64,000 bases of DNA, taken from NCBI GenBank assembly GCA_903933715.1, contig CAIZLD010000017.1, forward strand, positions 61,300-125,299, given 5' to 3'. Positions 57,072-64,000 of the stretch are shown here, in pieces. Position numbers and translations under genes: made by a program. This DNA comes from an uncultured Spartobacteria bacterium (lineage in GTDB: Bacteria; Verrucomicrobiota; Verrucomicrobiia; Chthoniobacterales; Chthoniobacteraceae). The notes beneath the pieces are model-generated. The model did not search any database. It was not told the origin of the DNA and saw only the letters and a program-made list of their open reading frames with translations. How positions within the stretch are numbered: position 1 is the first letter of the stretch; every line of letters starts with the position of its first letter.

Positions 57072-57629
57072 ATGAAGCTCGGATTTTACGGAGGAACTTT
57101 TGACCCCATTCACAATGGCCATCTGATTCTGGCGCGCGAGGCGGTGGAAACGTTGGGGCTCGATCGGCTTTTTTTCATCCCCAACAACCTCTCGCCCCAC
57201 AAAACCGGCTCCCAGCCCGCCCCCGGCGATCTGCGGGCGGAAATGATCCGGGCGGCGATTGAAAACGAGCCCCGGTTCGATCTCGAAGAGATGGAACTCA
57301 ACCGGCCCGGCATTTCTTACACCATCGATACGGTGGTCGAACTGCGCGAGCGGTTCGGCCCCAAACCGACGTTCTACTATCTCGTGGGCGAGGACAACGT
57401 CGCCTCCCTTTCTTCCTGGCGTCGGATTGATGAATTGCAGCACCTGGTCACCTTTGTCGTCCTCTGCCGGAGCGAACATAACACCCCCTTTCCCTACATC
57501 ACCCTGACGCGCCGGATCGACATTTCGGCCACCGAAATCCGCAAACGGATTGCCAACGGCCTCTCCATCCGGTATCTGGTGCCGGACAAAGTCCACGACT
57601 TGATGATCCGCAACTCTATTTACCGATGA
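57072..57629 (+). CDS. nadD: Nicotinate-nucleotide adenylyltransferase
   Basis: MKLGFYGGTFDPIHNGHLILAREAVETLGLDRLFFIPNNLSPHK, ISATEIRKRIANGLSIRYLVPDKV. Confidence 0.95.
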   Translation: MKLGFYGGTFDPIHNGHLILAREAVETLGLDRLFFIPNNLSPHKTGSQPAPGDLRAEMIRAAIENEPRFDLEEMELNRPGISYTIDTVVELRERFGPKPTFYYLVGEDNVASLSSWRRIDELQHLVTFVVLCRSEHNTPFPYITLTRRIDISATEIRKRIANGLSIRYLVPDKVHDLMIRNSIYR

Positions 57630-57973
57630 CCGCTGAAGAACTCGCCCTACGCTGCGCCGCCCTCGCCCAGGAAAAACTAGCTCAGGATGTCGTTGCGCTC
57701 GACCTTCGGGGCATCTCCACTTTCACAGATTTCTTTGTGATCTGCTCGGGAGCTTCCGAACCGCAGCTCAAAGCCATCGCGGGCGGCATCACCGACACGC
57801 TTCGGCAGGAAAACGGGATCGAGCCCAATGCGGTGGACGGTTACCCGCTCAGCCAATGGCTCGTGGTCGATTACGGCTCGGTCGTGGTCCATGTTTTCCA
57901 CCAGGTCAAACGCGAACTCTACAGCCTGGAAGACCTCTGGAGCGACGCCCCCCGGCTGCAATTGCCGGGTTAA
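57626..57973 (+). CDS. rsfS: Ribosome silencing factor
   Basis: KLAQDVVALDLRGISTFTDFFVICSGASEPQLKAIAGGI, WLVVDYGSVVVHVFHQVKRELYSLEDLWSDAP. Confidence 0.95.
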   Translation: MTAEELALRCAALAQEKLAQDVVALDLRGISTFTDFFVICSGASEPQLKAIAGGITDTLRQENGIEPNAVDGYPLSQWLVVDYGSVVVHVFHQVKRELYSLEDLWSDAPRLQLPG

Positions 57974-57983
57974 TGAAGAGAAA

Positions 57984-58037
57984 TCCGCAGATTATAAAAA
58001 ATTAGAAACTGCGATAATCTGCGAAATCTGCGGACAA
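57984..58037. repeat. Short hairpin repeat tccgcagatta...taatctgcgaaatctgcgga
   Basis: Same family as 13791..13895; lies immediately upstream of tatD. Confidence 0.75.
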
Positions 58038-58049
58038 AAACTCCCATCG

Positions 58050-58841
58050 ATGCTCATCGACAGCCATGCCCATCTCGATTTCCCGGAATTTGAGGGGGAA
58101 ATCGACGCCCTTCTCGAACGGGCGGCCCAGGCAGGCGTCACCCGGGTGATCACCATTGGCACCTCGGTCGCAAGCAGCCGCCGGGCCGTTGCGCTGGCGG
58201 AAAAATATCCGGCCGTTTACGCCGCTATCGGCATCCATCCCGATGCCGCTACCGAAGCCGGGGCGGACGCCATCGAGGCGCTCCGGCAGCTCGCCTCCAA
58301 TCCGCGCGTCGTGGCGGTCGGGGAAACCGGCCTCGATTACTACCGTTTGCCCGGCGACCCGGCCCAAGACACCGCAATCAAGGCCGCCCAAGCCGCTCTT
58401 TTTGAGCAGCAACTCGAATTGGCGGCGGAGTTTGGCCTCAATATCGTCGTCCACCAGCGCGGCGATTGTTTGCAAGACACCCTCCAACGGCTTGCGCCGT
58501 ATCAAGGAAAACTGCGCGCCGTTTTTCATTGTTTTGGGGGATCGCCCCAAGCCGCCGCCTCGTTGATTGAGCTGGGGCACCTCGTCTCTTTTACCGGGAT
58601 CGTCACCTTCAAAAATGCCGGTGAGACGCCCGCAACCGCCGCAACGCTTCCCGATAACGCCTACCTGGTGGAAACCGATGCCCCCTATCTCTCGCCCGTT
58701 CCGTTCCGGGGCAAGCGTTGTGAACCGGCCTTTGTGCGCCTGACCGCCGAGAAAATCGCCGCGTTGCGCCAGCAACCGCTCGAAGCCGTGGCCCGCGCCA
58801 CCACCGCCACCGCCGAGGCGTTCTTCCGCTTTGAGCGTTAG
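58050..58841 (+). CDS. tatD: TatD family DNase
   Basis: MLIDSHAHLDFPEF, AAIGIHPDA, VAVGETGLDYYRL, VHQRGDCLQDTLQ, LVETDAPYLSPVPFRGKRCEPAFV. Confidence 0.94.
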   Translation: MLIDSHAHLDFPEFEGEIDALLERAAQAGVTRVITIGTSVASSRRAVALAEKYPAVYAAIGIHPDAATEAGADAIEALRQLASNPRVVAVGETGLDYYRLPGDPAQDTAIKAAQAALFEQQLELAAEFGLNIVVHQRGDCLQDTLQRLAPYQGKLRAVFHCFGGSPQAAASLIELGHLVSFTGIVTFKNAGETPATAATLPDNAYLVETDAPYLSPVPFRGKRCEPAFVRLTAEKIAALRQQPLEAVARATTATAEAFFRFER

Positions 58842-58943
58842 GCTAATATCATGAAGCTCTTCGCATGCAAGACAGGGGAGTTATCCGCAGATTATTTCAG
58901 TATAAATCTGCGGATTCCCTTCTTCCGAAAAAAACCAAGATAC

Positions 58944-59207
58944 ATAGTCTGAATCGACATTCAGATTGAGCCAAACCCAAAGGGTTTGAACCCCATAGCC
59001 AGTGGTTGAGCGTTAGCGACACCACCGGTCAATGCAAAACCGCGCCTCACCCCAAAGGGGTGGCAGAAAACGAGGCGATGGCGCTGCCACCCCTTTGGGG
59101 TGGATTCTTTCCAACACCTCATCCGGTGGTGTCGCTAACGCTCAACCACCGGCTATTCGCTGGCAACCCTCCGGGTTGCGGCGGCTTTTGAATGTCGATT
59201 CAGCCTA
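58944..59207. repeat. 264-bp TA-bounded composite palindromic element (complete copy)
   Basis: TAGTCTGAATCGACATTCAG...TTTTGAATGTCGATTCAGCCTA; same length and layout as 34904..35167. Confidence 0.9.
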
Positions 59208-59257
59208 AACTTGCCTCTTTTGAAGCGGCAGGTTTTGGCATAGGATGGGATCCGCTC

Positions 59258-62200
59258 ATGCCCGCAGCCGATCCCAACCCGTTTGTGTTTCACGATCCCG
59301 CCGGTAAACGGTGGCCCCGTTTGCGCATTGCGGGTTTGCTGGTTGCGCTCGTCCTGTTTGTGGCGCTTACCGGGTTTATTGAATCGCTGTTGGTCAACCC
59401 GCAGTTGCGGCTCCCCCCCTCCGTGCGCCAGTTGAAGGGTCAACTCCGGGCGCTCCAGGCCCAAACACTGGCCCAGCCGAAGGTGTTCCAATGGCAAAAA
59501 TATTCCAAAAGCGCCAAAAACAGTATCGGTGGGATTCCGGCGGCCCCCGTTTTGCCCAAAGCCCCCCTCTCGCTTCACCCCAACCCGGCCCAAGGCATCC
59601 GGGCCGGTTTTTTCACCGAATGGGACCCCGCCTCCCTGCGCTCCTTTACCGAACACGCCTCGCAACTCACCCATCTCTGTCTGGAATGGGGAACCATCGT
59701 CGATGGGGAGGGAACGCTCTCGTTTCAGCAAATATCGCCGCAAGTGTCGCGGGTTGCCCTGAGCCATGGGGTGACGCTCATCCCGACTTTGAACAATCTC
59801 GTGGGCCATCAGTGGCAGCCGGAAGCGGTTGAAGGCCTCGCCAACGGTCCCCAAGAGCGCCGAGGCGCCTTCATCGTGAAGCTCCTTGGCGCCGTGCAGG
59901 AAGCCAAAGTGGGCGGTGTGCTGCTCGACTGGGAACAGCTCAATCCCGCCGACCGCAATAATCTCACCTCGCTCGTGGAGCAAATCGCCAGCGCCCTTCA
60001 CGCCATTAACAAAGAAGTCTGGTTGCTGGTCCCGATGAATGAGGAGATCGGCACATTCGACGTGGGGCGGCTCACCGGCACGGTGGATCATTTCGTTGCC
60101 AGCCTTTGCGACGAGACGTCCGAGGATGAACCGGCCGGTCCGATTGCCTCGCAAGATTGGTTCGAAGGCTGGTTGAGCGTTATTGATACCTACGGCTATC
60201 CGGAAAGGTGGATCGCCACCATCGGCGCTTACGGGTACGACTGGAAAGAGGGCAAACGGCGGGCGGAAGAAATCACGTTCCGCGATGCGATGAGCCGCGC
60301 CAACTTTGCCGGGATCAAAGGGATCCAGGGGGGAGCGCCCAGCTTCAATCCGATTTTCAGTTATCAGGAACCCGGCGGCAATCACACCGTCTGCTTTCTG
60401 GACGCCATCACGTTCCTTAACCAGCTCCGGGCCGTTCGAGCCCAGGAACTGGGTGGGATCGCCATCCAGCGACTCGGCGAGGAAGACCCTCAAATCTGGG
60501 ACGTTCTAAACCTGCGTAATGTCGAGTCACCCGGCAAAGCGGCGCTGGAGCGCCTTCGCAAAATGGTCACCTCGGATGCCGTCACCAACGTCGGCCAAGG
60601 GGAAGTGATCACCGTTGATGACAAGCAGGACGACGGCACGCGGGACATCCAACTCGTTGATGGGCGTTACGTCTCCTCCTATAGCGACGACTTCCCCACC
60701 TACCCGACGGTTTTCCACGAAGGAGCCGGTGACGAACACGCCGTCACCCTCACGTTCGACGACGGTCCTGATCCGAAGTGGACCCCAGGAATCCTCGATA
60801 TCCTCAAGGAACATCGTATCAAAGCCACCTTCTTTATCCTGGGGATTCAGGCGGAGAACAACCCGGATCTGGTCCGGCGGATCATCAACGAAGGGCACGA
60901 GATCGGCAATCACACCTACACCCATCCCAATATCTCCGAGGTCTCCCCCCAACAAATCCGGCTGGAACTCAACGCCACCCAATTCCTGCTCGAAAGCATC
61001 ACCGGCCATTCCACGGTTCTTTGCCGCCCCCCTTACAATGCCGATTCCAACCCGGCACGGCTCAAGGAAATTCTCCCGCTCAAACAAGTTCAGGACGAGC
61101 TGGATTACCTCATTGTCATGGAAAACATCGACCCGGAGGACTGGGCCAAGCCGGGCACCGATGCGATTGTTGACCGCGTCAAGGAACAGCGGGACATGGG
61201 CAACATCGTCCTGCTCCACGATGCCGGGGGCAACCGTTCGCAGACCCTCGAAGCTCTTCCCAAAATCATCGAATACCTGGAAACCCGGGGCGACCGCATC
61301 GTCCCGCTCTCCGAGCTTCTCCATATCCCGCGCGACGAACTGATGCCCCCCGTCAACACCCAGCAGCCTTACGCCCGCATGGTCACCAGCATTGGGTTCG
61401 CCATGTGGCACCGGCTTGAGCAATTCCTCTGGGCGTTCATGATCGCCGCCACCGGGCTGGTTGTCTTGCGCGGCATCATCGTCGCCCTGCTTGCCGCCCG
61501 GCATCACCGGCGCGCCTCTGCAATTCTCCCCAAGATGAATCTCCCGAGCCCTCCGCTCAGCATCATCATCGCCGCCTATAACGAAGCCAAGGTGATCCAG
61601 AGTACCATTGATTCCGTGCTCGATACTTCGTATGCGGGCGAAATCGAACTGATTGTCGTGGACGACGGCTCGACTGACGCAACCGCCGAGATTGTGCGGA
61701 ACATGGCCGCCGCCGAGCCGCGGATTCAGTTTTACAGCCAGCCTAACGGAGGCAAATCCCGCGCCCTGCACACCGCCTTGGGGATGGCCCGCCAGGAGAT
61801 TCTTGTCTTTTTGGATGCCGATACCCGGTTTGAGCGCGGGACGCTCGACGCCCTGGTCGCCCCGTTTGGCGATGAAGCCGTCGGCGCCGTCTCGGGTCAC
61901 GCCAAAGTGGGTAATCTGCGCCGGTTCATCGCCCGCTGCCAGGATCTTGAATACACCTGCGGCTTCAACCTCGACCGCCGCGCCTACGCCGAGTGGAACT
62001 GCATCACCGTTGCGCCCGGAGCCGTCAGCGCCATAAAGCGTACCGCCCTCCAGGCGGCGGGCGGCTTCAGCCTCGACACGCTGGCGGAGGATACCGACCT
62101 CACGCTATGCCTACACCGGGTCGGGTTCCGCGTCGCCTACGCCCACGACGCGATTGCCTGGACCGAAGCGCCGGAGACGTTCCGAACGCTGGCAAAACAA

Positions 62201-62626
62201 CGGTTCCGCTGGGCTTTTGGGACATTGCAATGTCTCTGGAAACACGCCGATCTCGTCTTCAACCCCGATTTCAAGGCGCTGGGCTGGTTTTCGTTGCCGA
62301 GCATCTGGTTCTGCCAGATTTTGCTCGTCGCCATCACCCCGATGGTGGATCTCCTGCTCATCCTTTCGCTCCTCGCGGGCAACGCCGCCGCGATGGGGAT
62401 CTTTTTCATCGCGTTCATGGCCATGGATATGCTGCTGGCCTTGGTTGCCTGTGCCATGGACGACGAACCGCGCTCCAAAGCATGGCTGATCCTGCCGATG
62501 CGCCTCATCTACCGGCCGCTGCTGAGCTGGGTCGTCTGGAAGGCGATCCTCAAGGCTTTCAAGGGGGCGTGGGTGACATGGGGAAAACTCGAACGCACCG
62601 CCAGCGTGGAGGTCAAACTTTCATGA
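59258..62626 (+). CDS. Trimodular membrane protein: GH18-like hydrolase + NodB polysaccharide deacetylase + GT2 processive glycosyltransferase
   Basis: GH18-like GGVLLDWEQLNPADRNN; CE4 VTLTFDDGPDPKWTPGILDILKEHRIKATFFILG...EIGNHTYTHPNI...CRPPYNAD; GT2 LSIIIAAYNEAKVIQSTIDSVL...VVDDGSTDAT...VFLDADTRFERGTL...KQRFRWAFGTLQ. Start MPAADPNPF at 59258; ATG 59192 lies in the repeat. Confidence 0.92.
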   Translation: MPAADPNPFVFHDPAGKRWPRLRIAGLLVALVLFVALTGFIESLLVNPQLRLPPSVRQLKGQLRALQAQTLAQPKVFQWQKYSKSAKNSIGGIPAAPVLPKAPLSLHPNPAQGIRAGFFTEWDPASLRSFTEHASQLTHLCLEWGTIVDGEGTLSFQQISPQVSRVALSHGVTLIPTLNNLVGHQWQPEAVEGLANGPQERRGAFIVKLLGAVQEAKVGGVLLDWEQLNPADRNNLTSLVEQIASALHAINKEVWLLVPMNEEIGTFDVGRLTGTVDHFVASLCDETSEDEPAGPIASQDWFEGWLSVIDTYGYPERWIATIGAYGYDWKEGKRRAEEITFRDAMSRANFAGIKGIQGGAPSFNPIFSYQEPGGNHTVCFLDAITFLNQLRAVRAQELGGIAIQRLGEEDPQIWDVLNLRNVESPGKAALERLRKMVTSDAVTNVGQGEVITVDDKQDDGTRDIQLVDGRYVSSYSDDFPTYPTVFHEGAGDEHAVTLTFDDGPDPKWTPGILDILKEHRIKATFFILGIQAENNPDLVRRIINEGHEIGNHTYTHPNISEVSPQQIRLELNATQFLLESITGHSTVLCRPPYNADSNPARLKEILPLKQVQDELDYLIVMENIDPEDWAKPGTDAIVDRVKEQRDMGNIVLLHDAGGNRSQTLEALPKIIEYLETRGDRIVPLSELLHIPRDELMPPVNTQQPYARMVTSIGFAMWHRLEQFLWAFMIAATGLVVLRGIIVALLAARHHRRASAILPKMNLPSPPLSIIIAAYNEAKVIQSTIDSVLDTSYAGEIELIVVDDGSTDATAEIVRNMAAAEPRIQFYSQPNGGKSRALHTALGMARQEILVFLDADTRFERGTLDALVAPFGDEAVGAVSGHAKVGNLRRFIARCQDLEYTCGFNLDRRAYAEWNCITVAPGAVSAIKRTALQAAGGFSLDTLAEDTDLTLCLHRVGFRVAYAHDAIAWTEAPETFRTLAKQRFRWAFGTLQCLWKHADLVFNPDFKALGWFSLPSIWFCQILLVAITPMVDLLLILSLLAGNAAAMGIFFIAFMAMDMLLALVACAMDDEPRSKAWLILPMRLIYRPLLSWVVWKAILKAFKGAWVTWGKLERTASVEVKLS

Positions 62627-63807
62627 ACATAGCCGATTGCGGATTGCGGATTGCGGAACGGGGAACGGCGCTGCTCGTTGCGCTGGCGCTTTTCATGACC
62701 GGCTGCAAACCGGCTGCCGCCCCCGAGCCCCCCCAACCAAAAGGCCTACTCACCCTGGCGGTCCCGGAACAGGGTGCTTACACGGGGGCTTATATCGACT
62801 TTGGCGACAACGAGGACGAAGTCACTCTGGAAGCAATTGAGGGATTCGAGAAGCTTGTTGGCAAACACCAGGCGATTGTCGCTTCTTCGAGCTACTGGGG
62901 GGAACAGAGTTTCCCAACGGCCAACCTGACTCTCATTTGGCGGCACGGCTCGGTCCCGCTGGTTTTCTGGTCGCCATGGGACCGCCCTTACCAGCAGGAG
63001 CTGGGCCTCGATCGGTTTGCCCTCTCCACGATTCTTGAAGGCCAATGGGACGCTTACATCGACCGCTGGGCCGAAGCCGCCCGCCAATTTGGCCACCCGG
63101 TGCTGGTCTCCTTCGCCAACGAAATGAATGGAACCTGGTTCCCGTGGTCGGGCTGGTTCAATGGAGGTCAGACGCCGGTCGCCGGTGCCTCCCCCAAAGG
63201 GCCGTTTGAGGGACCGGAAATTTTTAAAAAAGCTTACCGGTATGTCGTTGACCGGGTCCGGGCAAAGGGGGCAAGCAACATTCTATGGGTTTTTCACGTC
63301 GCCAACTACTCCATTCCGCAGGAGCCCTGGAACGCCATGGGGCAGTATTATCCCGGCCCCGATTACGTCGATTGGCTGGGGGCAAGCGTTTACGGCGAAC
63401 AGTTTTCGGACGATCCGTGGAGTTCCTTTGCCGTCACATGGGACTGGCCGTACCGGGAGCTTTGCGCGCTTGATCCTTCCAAGCCGATCATGTTGGCCGA
63501 ATGGGGTGTGGGCGAATTTCCCCGCAAAGGCAAAAAGGCCGATTTTGTTCGGGACGCTTTGAATGTCATTTCCGGCAATTACCCGCGTGTCAAGGCCGCC
63601 GTCTTCTGGCACGAGCGTTGGCAAAATGCGGAAGGGGAATATTCCAACCTGCACGCCCATTCCTCGCCCGAATCGCTCGCGGCCTTTCGTCACGGCATCG
63701 CCAATCCGCTCTGGCTCGACCAGCCGATTCTCATCCCGGTTCCAAAAGTCGGCGCGGGTGGCGCTTCTGCTGACCTGCCTAATGTCAGTAACTCCAAGAA
63801 GCTGTGA
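62623..63807 (+). CDS. GH26-like (beta-mannanase-like) lipoprotein
   Basis: Lipobox-like LFMTGCKP; VLVSFANEMNGTWFPWSGWFNGG and PIMLAEWGVGEFPRKG; overlaps the trimodular gene by 4 bp (ATGA). Confidence 0.85.
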   Translation: MNIADCGLRIAERGTALLVALALFMTGCKPAAAPEPPQPKGLLTLAVPEQGAYTGAYIDFGDNEDEVTLEAIEGFEKLVGKHQAIVASSSYWGEQSFPTANLTLIWRHGSVPLVFWSPWDRPYQQELGLDRFALSTILEGQWDAYIDRWAEAARQFGHPVLVSFANEMNGTWFPWSGWFNGGQTPVAGASPKGPFEGPEIFKKAYRYVVDRVRAKGASNILWVFHVANYSIPQEPWNAMGQYYPGPDYVDWLGASVYGEQFSDDPWSSFAVTWDWPYRELCALDPSKPIMLAEWGVGEFPRKGKKADFVRDALNVISGNYPRVKAAVFWHERWQNAEGEYSNLHAHSSPESLAAFRHGIANPLWLDQPILIPVPKVGAGGASADLPNVSNSKKL

Positions 63808-64000
63808 AAAAATCGGGGACGCCGGGCTTCAGCCGGCGTTCTCCCTTTGCCACCGGCTTCGTTCCTGTTTAGCCCGCAGGGCTGAGGGTAAGGAACGGAG
63901 CGAGGAATGCGGTTAAATCGGAGGATCGTTGATTACAGGTTGCGGCAAAAGAGGCGAGGGCTTGCCATGCGGCAGAACCGCGCGCCGTTTTGTTACCGCA

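Noticed and set aside
60527-61900. 457-aa ORF on - strand
   Set aside because: Antisense to the NodB/GT2 part of the trimodular gene; no independent support.

Overview
The 64 kb window is a GC-rich, gene-dense bacterial chromosomal segment. It is probably Verrucomicrobiota (inference from gene content and style, not proven). Most genes are housekeeping: leuB, trpF, rpoN, mrp, pyrR-pyrB-pyrC, eda, rpoA-rplQ, an HU/IHF gene, feoAB, fabF, rpmG-rpsR, purA, uppS, pabB/pabC-like, xylAB with divergent xylR, nagZ/namZ-like, nadD-rsfS-tatD, plus one tRNA-Thr(CGT). Accessory genes include a HigBA-type toxin-antitoxin pair, a split type II secretion/type IV pilus-like module, a SufS-SufU fusion, a fucokinase-like/UDP-sugar pyrophosphorylase-like fusion, and a GH18-like/NodB/GT2 fusion followed by a GH26-like lipoprotein. 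I saw no transposase, prophage or CRISPR array. The most unusual feature is a dense set of intergenic palindromic elements. At least four families with unrelated interiors share 5'-TAGG...CCTA/TTA-3' type ends bounded by TA, and two of them supply the stop codon of the upstream gene. Other leads are a large nested RNA fold upstream of rpoA, a PyrR-binding-like hairpin before pyrR, a perfect 18-bp palindrome at the higBA promoter, a sigma-54 activator whose receiver Asp is Glu, and a phosphopentomutase-like protein that appears to lack its metal ligands. All calls come from reading the sequence and supplied translations; no database search was run.
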